Shown here one piece after another: positions 1 to 9,309 of a DNA stretch of 30,025 bases. The position numbers and the translations under genes are program-made. Each line of letters begins with the position of its first letter. Positions within the stretch are counted from its first letter, which is position 1. The notes below the pieces were generated by a model. It made no database searches, was not told the origin of the DNA, and worked only from the letters and a program-made list of their open reading frames with translations. The DNA lies in the NCBI GenBank assembly GCA_003427395.1, contig BFEA01000064.1:2867588-2897612 (forward strand), written 5' to 3'. The DNA is from Chara braunii. Its lineage: Eukaryota > Streptophyta > Charophyceae > Charales > Characeae.

Positions 1-57
<57 letters not shown>
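1..57. repeat. (TC)n microsatellite
   Basis: Uninterrupted TC dinucleotide repeat that runs off the left edge of the window, so its full length is unknown. Confidence 0.98.
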
Positions 58-61
<4 letters not shown>

Positions 62-613
62 GCGTTCGTCAGCAGAACCAACATCGGCTTTCATTTTTTT
101 TTTTTTTTAATGAAGTAATTATAACCTTTTTATTTTTCCTTTTGTTTTCCCTTTTTTTTTGTTTTTCTTTGCCAACTACCGGCAGGTGTAGGCTCGGGCA
201 GGGTCGGGCAACCGGTAGCGGGAGGGTTGGGCCTTAACAACCGGAGGGTACTGGTGGTTTAAGCAAAAGATAGAAGGAAAAAAAGAAAAAAAAGGAAAAT
301 GAAGCACCGTTTTTCCCCATTATTTTGAATCCGTACTTCGGGGCTCTACGTGGGATTTTCCCTTAGGGGTACGGGAAGCCGCCGAGTGGGGATCCTGGCT
401 TATCACACGCAAATGTCGCCACGAGAGAAGTAAGGAAATCGTGAGAGAGGCGAACCTGTACACTGCCGCTAAAAAGATGGAAGGTTGTTTTTTTTTTTTT
501 TTTTTTTTTTTTGGTTGTGTGTGTGTATTTTCTCCTTTTGCTGGTTGGCTAGCATGCTAGATTTGCCAAAACAAACGGCACGTTAATAGTAAAAGACTAC
601 TAAAAGTTACTAT
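58..613. other. Non-coding AT-rich stretch with homopolymers
   Basis: No coding signal is visible. The stretch holds short A and T runs, a T25 run at 488-512 followed by a short GT run, and repeated CGGGCAGGG/CGGGCAACCGG motifs near 190-250. I found no target-site duplication around the T25 run, so I cannot call it a retroposon tail. Confidence 0.6.
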
Positions 614-1086
614 TTGCACGGGTGTGTGGGATGCAATTTCTCTTTCCCGTTCCGGGCCGCCTCCATCGTTTTCGTTTCTCTTAGGGTCTTACTTACCGAA
701 AGTAGTGTGGGATCCGACCCTAACCACCAGTACTTGGCCCAGTTATCGGCCATGGAAAAAAATAAGAGTAGAAATGTTTCTAGTCGTATGAATTTGGGCG
801 CTCCTGTAGATGTTTCCTAAAATTGTGGCTTGAAAACGGGCACGACTTTAGGAAGTACCGGTTGTTTAAACCACCAGTTTTTCCGAGGCACTTTTCTCCA
901 AGGCTGGAAACTTGCTGTGTGAACCGGCACGGGCCTCCTTTTGGCTGTCACCGCCAGCCATTTTGCTCCGGCGGCCGAGCCCTGAAAGTTGCGGCTGCAT
1001 GCAAGCCACAACTTTGAAAAATTAGCTCGGAAACGTAGTGGTGGTTTGAGCAGGTCAGGTCAGGGTAGTGGGGTACCCAATCAGGG
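614..1086. other. Non-coding stretch with short terminal-inverted-repeat-like ends
   Basis: Only short open frames occur here and none resembles a known protein. The sequence TTGTGGCTTG near 824-833 is repeated in inverted orientation as CAAGCCACAA at about 1003-1012. This brackets roughly 190 bp and makes mirror-image small ORFs on both strands. It could be a decayed MITE-like element, but no target-site duplication was found. Confidence 0.4.
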
Positions 1087-1419
1087 TAGCGTGCACTTGC
1101 AAATTCCACTCCGCCTCTATCGTCTGCTTGATGGTAAAATTGGTCTCTGTGCCGACCACCGGTGCTGTGAGTCTCTCCCCTCTCCTGGCAACTGAGTTGT
1201 GCAATGTAATGTCCACAGGCTCCCTCCACGCAACGGTACGCAAAACATTTGAGGGCACACGGAGTATAGGACCTAGTTTGCACTTTCAAAGTCCACTCCG
1301 CCTCTATAGTCTGCTTGATGGTAAACTTGGTCTCTGTGCCGACCACGGGTGCTGTGAGTCTCTCCCCTCTCCCGACAACGGAGTTGTGCAACGTCCATAA
1401 TGCTCACAGGCTTCCCCCC
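1087..1419. repeat. Tandem duplication, 187-bp period, two copies
   Basis: A block of about 140 bp beginning TAGCGTGCACTTGCAAA at 1087 recurs from 1274 (TAGTTTGCACTTTCAAA). The spacing is exactly 187 bp and the copies share long identical stretches, for example around CCACTCCGCCTCTAT and GGTGCTGTGAGTCTCTCCCC. Copy 2 ends at a C9-10 run near 1411-1420. No convincing coding function. Confidence 0.85.
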
Positions 1420-1686
1420 CCCCCAACACACACAAGGACTCCTCTGCATATGTGAGACTGGTAAGACCGAGGTTGTCTCCTGTGAAAGATCCCCACCCAG
1501 CAGGAAGAAGTAGTCCGACGAGCGCGCAACGCTGGCCGGGGCACCGGGACCGGCCCTGATCTCCACCAGTTTCAAAGAGCGTGAGAAAGTTCACAGCACA
1601 GGCAAAGGTGCCGAAGATCTTCTATCCAGGTGCCTGCACGAATGATTGCTATTGCTTCGTGTCTTCTTCTTCTTCGTCAATTTCGT

Positions 1687-1717
<31 letters not shown>

Positions 1718-1851
1718 TGAAGCAACATTTTCTGCATTTACAAGTAATTACAAATAGAATATAAGTGCAGCAACCCGGAGATGCTGGGGTCATTTGCTGA
1801 AGGAATGGCAGCTTTCAAACTATTGGAGTTCAATTCCAGGTTATGTAACCT
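1420..1851. other. Non-coding stretch with T28 run
   Basis: No supported gene. A T28 run lies at 1691-1718, preceded by a short CTT repeat. It could be the poly(A) tail of a minus-strand retroposon, but I could not match a target-site duplication on its two sides. Confidence 0.5.
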
Positions 1852-2001
1852 GGGCCCAAGTCCCACTAGCAGCGTTGAGTTTCCTCAAAGCCTGAATCTG
1901 GACGTGTTTTTGGAGATGTGCAGTTGAGGAAACTCAATGCGAGTTTTCTGCACATCTCCACAAACATGTTCACGAGGAAGCTCATGGTGGGACTTGGGCC
2001 C
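1852..2001. repeat. Nested, mutually exclusive inverted repeats
   Basis: Three perfect inverted-repeat pairs lie within 150 bp. Outer pair: 15 bp, 1852-1866 with 1987-2001 (GTGGGACTTGGGCCC). Pair C: 14 bp, 1875-1888 (TTGAGTTTCCTCAA) with 1924-1937. Pair B: 13 bp, 1911-1923 (TGGAGATGTGCAG) with 1948-1960. The order C-B-C'-B' means that B and C stems cross, giving either alternative hairpins or an H-type pseudoknot topology in a transcript. Flanking sequence shows no target-site duplication and function is unknown. Confidence 0.85.
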
Positions 2002-2218
2002 TGGGAAGCAGAAGGGCCTCACTCGAAATCCACTCACACTTTTTCCCTTTTTTATTTGAAAGGGCGATGGTATTGAGATATCATCATTTAACTGACAGGC
2101 CCCACATGCATGCAATCTCCAGTGACTTGAGATTGCATTGATTACGGAAATGGGTATTCGGCCACCTAGTCATTGCGGCGATAATAGTCATCATGGCCCA
2201 GAGGAGCCATCTATGCAA
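2002..2218. other. Intergenic stretch, nothing recognised
   Basis: Only incidental short open frames. GAGATTGCATTG and CATGCATGCAATCTC form a small inverted repeat near 2104-2140. Confidence 0.4.
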
Positions 2219-2388
2219 TCCCTTCCTCCTCCTCCTCCTCTTCCTCCTCCTCCTGCTCCTTCTCCTCCTCCTTCTCCTTCTCTTTCTCCTCCTCCTTCTC
2301 CTTCTCCTGCTCCTGCTCCTTCTCCTCCTCCTCCTCCTGCTCCTTCTCCTCCTCCTCCTTCTTCTCCTCCTCCCCCCCCTCTCCCCGA
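2219..2388. repeat. (CCT)n-rich polypyrimidine tract
   Basis: About 170 bp made almost only of CCT, TCT and CTG triplets, ending in a C9 run. All six frames give low-complexity peptides (Pro/Ser, Leu, Arg, Glu or Gly), so the open frames here are composition artefacts rather than genes. Confidence 0.95.
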
Positions 2389-2771
2389 GAGGAGCCATGC
2401 ATGCAAAAGATCTGATAAGTTGGATGGTGTGTTTTGACAGAAAGGAGCAGCACCTGCACCAAGTAGCAGGACCAGGAGGACAAGCGGCTGCACCAGGACC
2501 AAGGTGTGGACCAGAAGCAGAAGCTGAACGAGAGGTTTCACTGGAATAACAGCATAGCCGGAATAGGTCAACCATCAATGGTCAACGGCCATTTTTTCCA
2601 CTGATTGAAAGATTTTGTAAGAAACAGAACTGGCAATAGAGGCTGAATCTGGACCGCAGGCTGGACCAGGAGCAGAAGCTGAACCTGCAACCTTTTCATG
2701 GATTGATTGAAGCATCATGTTCACTGTATTCACAGGTTGCCATGGCCATTTTGTTCCTAAGGGGTCGTTGA
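2389..2771. other. Non-coding stretch with degenerate GGACCAGGA motifs
   Basis: Several diverged copies of CTGGACC...GGACCAGGAGCAGAAGCTGAAC-like sequence occur at about 2455-2530 and 2640-2690. They are relatives of the cleaner 96-bp tandem unit that follows. No coding evidence beyond short frames. Confidence 0.5.
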
Positions 2772-2963
2772 CTAAGTGGCCATAACTGCAACTGGACAGC
2801 GGCTTGGACCAGGAACATTGATTTGGCCTGTACGATTTCATTACAAGACGAATAGCACAGTTTCTGACTAACTGGCCATAGCTGCATCTGGACCACAGGC
2901 AGGACCAGGAACATAGTTCTGTCCTATACCATTACATTAAGTAATAGCTCAGTCTCCTTGTCG
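2772..2963. repeat. 96-bp tandem duplication
   Basis: Two adjacent units start with CTAAGTGGCCATAACTGCA (2772) and CTAACTGGCCATAGCTGCA (2868), exactly 96 bp apart. Because 96 is divisible by three, the minus strand keeps a repeated 32-residue open segment across both units, but I see no other sign of coding. Confidence 0.85.
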
Positions 2964-3396
2964 GTTCTCAATCGCTGACTGCTTACCCATTTTTCAATCA
3001 GCAACAATCATCACCGCCGTCATCATCATCGTCATTGTGGACACAATCATCTGTACAGACGGTAACTACGATTGAAGACGAACGGAGAAGATTGGAGATG
3101 ACACAGAGATATGGTCGATGTTCTCCTCTCCCAAATTCCTCCCTTCTGTTGAAGGTCCACATCCGGATCTTGATCACTCTTGTTAGCCCCTTGCTTTCTT
3201 GCTGCTTAGACATCACTTCCTCCCTCCTTGCCTTTACAATGGCCCCGGCCTGTGTGTCTCTCAGATTCTCACACATCTGCTATACTGTCGGCCCGTGTCG
3301 GGCCTTCAAGAACATTCACAATCTAAGCTGATCTGAAAGGACCAGGCAAGTCAGAGTAAGCAGGGCCCAGGGCTGCAGGGGTGCACACTGTTGGAG
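2964..3396. other. Upstream non-coding stretch
   Basis: Contains a short CAT/CGTCAT-rich patch near 3001-3035 and a plus-strand open frame (3035-3331) without recognisable domains. It may include promoter or leader sequence of the gene that starts near 4010, but I see no clear TATA box or splice structure to support that. Confidence 0.35.
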
Positions 3397-3782
3397 TTCT
3401 GCTCTCCCCCTCCTGCTCTTCCTCCTCTGTCTCCTCGTCCTTTCTGTCTCCCCTTTCTCCTCCTCTTCCTCTTTCTTCTTCCTGAAGCTTTCTCCTCTTT
3501 CTCCTCCTCCTCCTTCTCCTGAGGCTTTCTCCTCGTCCTTTCTCCTGAGGATTTCTCCTGAGGATTTCTCCTCTTTCTCCTCCTCCTCCTCCTTCTCCTT
3601 TGTTCTCTTTCTCCTCGTCTTTTCTACTCTTTCTTCTATTTCTCCTCCTCCTCCTTTTTATCCTCTTTCTCCTCTCCTCTTTCTCCCCTTTCTCCTCTTT
3701 CTTCAGTTTTTCTACCTTTTGTCCTCCTCCTCCTCCTCCTCTTTCCCCTCCTCCGTTTTCTCCTCTTTCTTCTCTTTCTCTT
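3397..3782. repeat. 385-bp polypyrimidine tract (CTT/CTC-rich)
   Basis: An almost pure C/T strand composed of TTTCTCCTC-type units. It ends about 230 bp before the preferred start codon of the beta-helix gene. Long purine/pyrimidine mirror-like tracts can form triplex (H-) DNA, and pyrimidine patches are common in plant core promoters and 5' leaders. A role in transcription is therefore possible but unproven. The long open frames on either strand are low-complexity artefacts. Confidence 0.93.
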
Positions 3783-4009
3783 TGCTGTGACTTGTTTTCC
3801 CAAGCAACCACTTCAGCTCTCCTCCCTGGTTCCGCTCAGCAGCTTGACCCTACATCAGGCATGGCAAAGATTTTAACTGGACTGGACGCTTGGGCGAGAG
3901 TGGACATGCGTACAAGTTGGGACAAAGCAGGAATTCCAGGGCAAGGAGGAGAGAGGGGGGCAGGAGCTCCACACCAAGTACGGGGTTGAGTAGCTTGAAT
4001 GAAGGTAGC

Positions 4010-6571
4010 ATGCACGACGGAGGCAAGAAGAGGCCTGCAGAGATGTTGCCAGCTGTGTGTAGTACTCGTGCTCCACTGCTACTTGTACTCTTCCTGTCCT
4101 TGGTGTACATTCCGCTTGCTGAACCTGCCACATACTACTTCTCCAGCTCACTTGGGAAAGATTCTCGTTTGGATGAAGAGGTGATAGGGAGTGAGGGTAT
4201 GAGGACACCATGGAAGACTTTGGCGAAGGCTAGTGAGAAATTGAAGCTGGCCAAACCAGGGGACAAGTTCTTGTTCCGGGCCGGAGACTCCTGGAGCAGG
4301 GAGAAACTTGTCATCCCCCCTCTGCCCGCCGGCTTGCAGCCGATCACAATCGGGGCCTACCATCTGGATGCCTCAAAAAACCCTTGGGAGAAGGAGGAGC
4401 TGCCGATCTTTGATGGCTCCTCAACTCTACTTGCGGGCAACTTTCGGTGGCAAGCGTGGGAAGCCGACTCCCATGTCATGGTAGCTAATCTGAAGTCGGC
4501 GGTACCCGACAACTTCGTTGTGCATCATGTGTACATTAACAATATCCTCTTCGTCCCTCCACGACATCCAAACCTCCGAAACTACAATGACACGGTGGCA
4601 ATTAGCCCATCGGAACTCCTTGGTCCCTTCTTTGTCACCTCTTCAAAGCAAACCCCCGCAGGGACCTACAAGGGAGATGTTATTCGCAGCCCCAAGCTTG
4701 CGACCCTTAATAAGCCGGATGGGTATTGGGTTGGTGCGAGGGCCGTATTGCGCGACGGAGTGCACAACTGGCAACGTGTCAGCGTGATCGGACATAGTAA
4801 TGACACTCTGACACTCTCGAGTGCAGTCGCGGCCAGCCTTCCGATCTACTTGTACTTGGATGGCGTGCTCAGTGAGCTGGACTCACCCAGAGAAGCCTGG
4901 TACGATAATCATGGCAAGAATCTTTACGTGTTCCCAATCCCTGGGCAGCCAATCGATCTAGTGTCCTTAGTTGCCTTGAGTGCCAACACGCCTGCGGTTG
5001 TCGAGATCGCCAAGGGTGCAAAGAACCTGGTCATCGAAAACATCCGATTTGAGAAGTCGATCTTCGGGATACGGTCAGGGAACTACGAGGTGCCGTCGGC
5101 CAACCAACCTCCGCCATCTGTTGTGCCTTGGGCTGGTGTATACGACGCGGGAACCGGGGAAGGGACTGCGACCTCCATCGTGGACCTCAAAGCACAGTCA
5201 ATCATTATGGGTCCTATGGACAGAAATCCTTGGTTGAACTTATCGCCAACAGGCGTGTACAATGTGACCGTGCGCAATTGCGTTTTCCTGCGAACTGATT
5301 ACGCTATGACCTTTCACAATGCCCTCCCCAATATTGTGGTCGAGAACAATGACATCGGATGGTCTTTGGCGTATGGCGTCTTATCGGAGATCGACCCCGC
5401 TCTCAGCAAAACCTGGTCCCCGAAAGACCCGCCATTCGTGGTCGTAACGGGTAATACGGTGCACCACATTGGCTACATGTCCGGATTCGGAGACGGCGTC
5501 GGCATCCAGGCTTCTAGAGTTGACAACAACAGTTTATGGTCGATAGGATCGACGGCTATCTTGGGCAATCCGATGGTTAAGAATGTGATCACGCAAAATG
5601 TCATCTTTGACTTTGGATTGCAATCAACGGGTTATGGGGCCATTGCCAATGCGAATCCTTTGGCGTCAGATGGAGAAAAGCTTTATGCACATAACATAAT
5701 TGTAAATGGCAAAGGAAACTGGGGCTCCGTCGGTCTGCCAATAGAGGATGAGATGGAGGAAGGCGGTGCGACGGCGATCTATCTGGGGTTCCAGTTGCGG
5801 GATTTCTACATATTTAACAATAGCCTGGTCAACGTCGTAGGTAGGGCCATCGCTCACGACGGCATGACGAACGGAACGGTGAAAGATAACTTTGTCCTCA
5901 ATGACGTGGGAGAGGGGTTGTTTCTGGGTTTCAAGACGAACACAAGTTTGGGGGCTGTTCAAGGGAACACGCTAGCCACACGCGGAAAGAAGGTCCTCTT
6001 GACCCTCGGTTCTTCGCACTCCGGCAATTTGAAATCCTATCGTGCCATGGGTTACACGACGAAGGAAGTGTTTCATGCTTTTGACAGAGGGCGGAACCTC
6101 TACTGCTCCTACGTCGAGGGGATGACCAGTCCTGCTCCCGATCAGCCGGTTTTCAGCATCGAAAAGTATGAGGGGTCTATCTTACTCATCAATTTCACTA
6201 ACTGGAGATCAGAAACTGGGGATACGGGGGGCTCCGTGTGCTCCGACAGCGAGCTTGCGCAGATTGACAGCCAATGGAGGGCCATAGACGGGCTCTTGTC
6301 AAAGTATAGGACCGAAAGTGTCGGGAGAGAACAACTACTACATCGCCTCCTCTCCGCTTCACGCCCGTTTGGGTACCGAGAGGCTCTGGATCCCAGTTGG
6401 GTCCCTCCTAAAACTGCTGGCCCCATTGTGTATAGGAAGGGGTCTTCTATAACTGCTGAAGATGCCACAATCGCTTCATCGGCTGCACCACCTTCGATGA
6501 AATGCTCACCTCTCGGCACCGTTGTGTCCTTGGTGCTGGCATCAACAATCGCCAGGTTGCTAGTAAGGTGA
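4010..6571 (+). CDS. Secreted right-handed parallel beta-helix protein, probably GPI-anchored
   Basis: An uninterrupted 853-codon frame with coding-like composition. The frame is open back to an ATG at 3890, but I prefer 4010 because it gives a classic signal peptide: KKR-containing n-region, hydrophobic core LLLVLFLSLVYIPLA and predicted cleavage after AEPA (residue 40). ATG 4043 would also work. Mature residues start TYYFSSSLGKD and contain TPWKTLAKA and KPGDKFLFRAGDSW. That pattern is typical of the N-terminal strand of bacterial and plant pectate-lyase-like beta-helix proteins. Repeated NVTVRN, NIVVEN, VVVTGNTV, LYAHNIIV and YIFNNSLV segments between about residues 330 and 650 look like PbH1 coils. 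At least eight N-glycosylation sequons are present. The C-terminus (SSAAPPS then a hydrophobic tail ending LLVR) suggests GPI anchoring. The likely role is binding or cleaving an extracellular polysaccharide such as pectin; catalytic residues cannot be assigned by eye. No introns or neighbouring operon. Confidence 0.85.
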   Translation: MHDGGKKRPAEMLPAVCSTRAPLLLVLFLSLVYIPLAEPATYYFSSSLGKDSRLDEEVIGSEGMRTPWKTLAKASEKLKLAKPGDKFLFRAGDSWSREKLVIPPLPAGLQPITIGAYHLDASKNPWEKEELPIFDGSSTLLAGNFRWQAWEADSHVMVANLKSAVPDNFVVHHVYINNILFVPPRHPNLRNYNDTVAISPSELLGPFFVTSSKQTPAGTYKGDVIRSPKLATLNKPDGYWVGARAVLRDGVHNWQRVSVIGHSNDTLTLSSAVAASLPIYLYLDGVLSELDSPREAWYDNHGKNLYVFPIPGQPIDLVSLVALSANTPAVVEIAKGAKNLVIENIRFEKSIFGIRSGNYEVPSANQPPPSVVPWAGVYDAGTGEGTATSIVDLKAQSIIMGPMDRNPWLNLSPTGVYNVTVRNCVFLRTDYAMTFHNALPNIVVENNDIGWSLAYGVLSEIDPALSKTWSPKDPPFVVVTGNTVHHIGYMSGFGDGVGIQASRVDNNSLWSIGSTAILGNPMVKNVITQNVIFDFGLQSTGYGAIANANPLASDGEKLYAHNIIVNGKGNWGSVGLPIEDEMEEGGATAIYLGFQLRDFYIFNNSLVNVVGRAIAHDGMTNGTVKDNFVLNDVGEGLFLGFKTNTSLGAVQGNTLATRGKKVLLTLGSSHSGNLKSYRAMGYTTKEVFHAFDRGRNLYCSYVEGMTSPAPDQPVFSIEKYEGSILLINFTNWRSETGDTGGSVCSDSELAQIDSQWRAIDGLLSKYRTESVGREQLLHRLLSASRPFGYREALDPSWVPPKTAGPIVYRKGSSITAEDATIASSAAPPSMKCSPLGTVVSLVLASTIARLLVR

Positions 6572-7239
6572 ATGGCGGCGGAACAAGTCCATCGTTGGCG
6601 CATTGTTCACCCCCCAGCCACTGAGCTCCTCATCGTCATCCTCTGCCTTTTTTCTTTGTTTGTAATCCTCTTGCCTCCTCCTCCTCCCCTTCCTCCTCTC
6701 ACTGCTGCTTCGTAGGGCTAATGTCACCAAACTGCGTCATCAAGGTTCAATCTTTTTCACCCTGGGGGTTCTTTCGCGGGGAAAAAAAGGGTAAGAGAAG
6801 ACAAAGGTGTGAGCCTTCATGGTCGATCATCATCAAGGAGAAGACCATTGTTGTGTTTCTTGACTATGGACTGGTTTGTTCACACAACGATCAATCAATG
6901 GAGGGGTTGATTGATTCATGTTGACGTCAACCACCCATTCGACAGCCAGATTGAATGCAGTCGATCCATGGACTGACGGTTCAGTCAATGGTTGATTGAT
7001 TTCACTTGCGGATTATTTCTCAAGTGTGGAGAAGTGAGGCTGTGGGAGAGACGCAAGAGAAGGGACAACAATGAGATGATTCAGAGCAGCGAGGAGGTAG
7101 ATTGTGATGGAAAGTAGAGGGAGAGCGATGAGGTAAGGGGAGAAGAGGAGGCCCTGAGGGACCAAACGTATGTGAGCTATCAGTGAGAGGTCTGCTTGTG
7201 CATGATGCATAGACGGAGGGGACCTTCTCCATCAAGGCC
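6572..7239. other. Downstream/3' untranslated and intergenic DNA
   Basis: Follows the stop codon of the beta-helix gene. A pyrimidine-rich patch (6661-6700) and a TTTGTAATCC motif (6659-6668) could belong to the 3' UTR and polyadenylation region. Short inverted repeats occur at 6890-6898 with 6907-6915 (ATCAATCAA/TTGATTGAT). The perfect palindrome GTTGACGTCAAC lies at 6920-6931. A 67-codon open frame (6721-6924) has no recognisable domain. Confidence 0.45.
6920..6931. promoter_or_regulatory. GTTGACGTCAAC palindrome with bZIP-type TGACGTCA core
   Basis: A perfect 12-bp palindrome centred on TGACGTCA, the consensus for CRE/TGA-class bZIP factors. It sits 350 bp downstream of the beta-helix gene with no clear gene after it, so regulation is only a possibility. 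Similar TGACGTCA cores occur at 14152-14159 and in the 18.96-kb region. Confidence 0.3.
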
Positions 7240-7895
7240 CTATGTGGCATGTGCGAGTCGTTAGTCCACAAGAGTCTGACTTGAGCTTGAGAAGCGGCAA
7301 GTGGACACTCTTCCCCGAATCCGGTGAATCGTTGCAGTGGTCGTCAAGTTCCCTTTTTTTTTTCCTGGCTGTAAGTCTGGCAACTAATGCTAAAGCTGTG
7401 TCGCTGCATTCAAATTTCAAACCCCTCCCTTCCGCCCTTTCTTCTTTTTTGGTTGCAAGTCTTCCAGCACTCAACCACTGCAATTGCTGTAGCTTGTTGA
7501 GATCCTTCCCCCCCCCCCCCCCCCCCCCCCCCACCTTTACCTGCTCCCCAATACTCTTTCAGGAGAAACGATGTCGTCTGCTTCTTTTCTGCTTTTTTTT
7601 TTTTTTTTTTTTCCCCCATGCTTCTACCTTTTCTTGTTTCTTGTATATTCTGCAAGACTTCTTTTCTACTCCTGTTTTTTTTTTCCTTTCTGCTTCTAGC
7701 CTTCTACCTTTTCTTGTTCCTTGTATATTGCTCTTAGTCTTGCTTGCAGAAGTCGCCGGTAATAAGCAACCAGCCATCCCCAAGAATAGATGGGGCACTG
7801 TTTTTCAAGGAAAAAAAACAAAAAAAAAACATCATCGTCTGGGGTTACTGCAGTAACAATTGTACACGCAATCTGCAATGGCAGTTGTCTTTTTT
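7240..7895. repeat. Low-complexity region with C25 and T20 runs and an 80-bp spaced duplication
   Basis: Holds a C25 run (7508-7532), a T20 run (7593-7612) and two copies of CTTCTACCTTTTCTTGTT (about 7620 and 7700) followed by TTGTATATT. A 204-codon plus-strand frame spans it but is built from homopolymers and is not credible as a gene. Confidence 0.75.
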
Positions 7896-7986
7896 TTCTT
7901 TTTTCTTTTTCTTTTTTTTAAGCAGAACCATATGGTTCTGTCTCCTTTTCCATTCTGGGGAGCATCAGTCCGGTTCCTATTCCACC
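7896..7986 (-). mobile_element. SINE-like 3'-end fragment with hairpin and A-rich tail
   Basis: Read on the minus strand, about 65 bp beginning CCGGTGGAATAGGAACCGGA ends in the perfect palindrome CAGAACCATATGGTTCTG and then an A-rich tail (the T-rich stretch at about 7889-7919). The same block occurs on the plus strand at 16853-16954, where a target-site duplication is clear. No target-site duplication could be fixed for this copy. It is most simply a 5'-truncated retroposon. Confidence 0.6.
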
Positions 7987-8170
7987 GGCAAGTCAAAAGG
8001 AGATACATATAAGACTCACACACGCTTCTTGTTCGAAGGATTTACCACCCCTCACCCCTGCCTAAGTTACCCGGATTACTTTTATTTTGAATCTAAGACA
8101 TGGAAACGAAACCAGTACTGTGAATTCCTGTAGACTTGCTTACATTAGGCGGCTTAGGCCTCATCTAACC

Positions 8171-8437
8171 TTTTTTTTTTTTTTTTTTTTTTTTTCAGCT
8201 ATAAAAGCCGCCAAATCTATCATGCCAAACCAAGCAGTTACATCTTACGTCACATCACAGGACTGTGGTATTTCTACCAATGATAGATGGGATGAAGGAA
8301 AAGGATCTGCAAATTCTCTGGGATCCCTGAGAGCGGCTCCTGGTCGTAGCGAGAACCAGTTCTTGAAGCTGAGTTGGAAGTCTCTTTTAAAGGAGATTTC
8401 CGACCCTTCTCCCCCTGGCCATGCCATTTCTCCCAGA
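8171..8437 (-). mobile_element. Poly(A) retroposon with 12-bp target-site duplication
   Basis: The sequence CTCATCTAACCT occurs at 8160-8171 and again at 8438-8449. Between them lies about 267 bp that ends, on the minus strand, in a 25-bp A run (T run at 8171-8195). This is the signature of LINE-mediated retroposition. I see no tRNA-type A and B boxes. The minus strand carries a 65-codon open frame ending at 8245, followed by about 50 nt and then the poly(A). It may therefore be a 5'-truncated retrocopy of a host mRNA rather than a SINE. The source gene is not recognised. Confidence 0.8.
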
Positions 8438-9299
8438 CTCATCTAACCTGTTCCTCTCAGTTCTTAGACTGTCAGATTCCCTTTAAATACGAGAACTGTA
8501 GATGTGATCCTCCTCTTTACGACTTGATAAACCCTAAACCCTTTCAGGTCTAGTTGATATTGTCTATGGATTCGCTTAACCTCTATCCTTCCTGTATTAT
8601 CTTCCCTTTTCTATAAAATCATCCTGGTGCTAAAACTTAAACCCCAGCTATTTTAGCTGTCCTGCTTACCTTTACTTGAAAACCATTCTTATGGTCTATG
8701 TCTCGTAACCTAAGTTATAGCTGTGTTAGCTGGATGGAAGAGTCTTTTTATGGGAACTATTTATGTGGTGGGACCGGTACTGTTTACTGGCTTGGGAAAA
8801 GACTGATGGGTGTTTGTAGGTCTAGGTTGTGGGGTTGGATAGTTGATGAGATCGGGTGTGCGAAGTCTTGGCTAGGGTGGTTTGGGTGGTTTGGGTGGAG
8901 GTGATGGGGCTAGTAGCGTGCAGGAGGGGAGTGAAGGGTCTGGGGGGGGTTAAGGGGGTTAGGGCTGTGTGGTTCCTTATATTGGGGATGGGGTCTGTGT
9001 GGGTTTAGTGTTTGGCGTGCAGTCTGTTAGTAAAGGCCTGTAATGTGTGTGGTGTCGTGGGCGGCTAAGTTGTTGTGGGGGGGATGTTTGGTTTAGATAG
9101 GGGCGGGGGGAAGTTGATAGTGCTTGCTGTCCGCCTTTGGTATGGAAACCTGTGATGCTTTAGCTGGAATTGATCTGGATGCTCAAAGAGTCTGGTGGGC
9201 TAAACACTGGTTCTGAGTTTGGAATAGTGGTTTGTGTTGTGTCGTTCCACATCGTAAAGATTAGGCCCTGGCCTTCGACGGTTGCTATCTTGCCCTTGG
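8438..9299. other. G-rich stretch, possible 3' region of LINE-B
   Basis: No gene is visible. A telo-box-like AAACCCTAAACCCT lies at 8529-8542. From about 8690 to 9130 the plus strand is strongly G/T-rich and C-poor, with a 9-bp (TTTGGGTGG) tandem near 8880-8900 and a four-run G-quadruplex motif at 8936-8964. Since LINE-B runs leftwards, part of this may be its 3' UTR, but no poly(A) end was found. Confidence 0.45.
8936..8964 (+). other. G-quadruplex motif with telomere-like spacers
   Basis: Four runs of at least three G separated by TCT, TTAA and TTA (runs at 8936-8938, 8942-8949, 8954-8958 and 8962-8964). The spacers resemble plant-type telomere repeats but this is not a telomere array. Confidence 0.6.
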
Positions 9300-9309
9300 C
9301 AAGGTAATT

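Noticed and set aside
614-1594. Cluster of 60-150-codon frames on both strands
   Set aside because: Mirror-image frames come from an inverted repeat and a 187-bp duplication; none looks like a protein.
2084-2578. Overlapping open frames on both strands at the CCT tract
   Set aside because: Every frame is open because the sequence is a trinucleotide repeat; the peptides are low-complexity.
3323-3989. Glu/Arg-rich and Phe/Ser-rich frames at 3.3-4.0 kb
   Set aside because: Explained by the polypyrimidine tract; no domain and no codon signal.
7242-7856. 204-codon plus-strand open frame
   Set aside because: Runs through C25 and T20 homopolymers and a duplicated T-rich segment; its Phe/Pro/Leu runs are composition artefacts.
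8529-8544. Interstitial telomere array
   Set aside because: Only two AAACCCT units; better described as a telo-box-like word.
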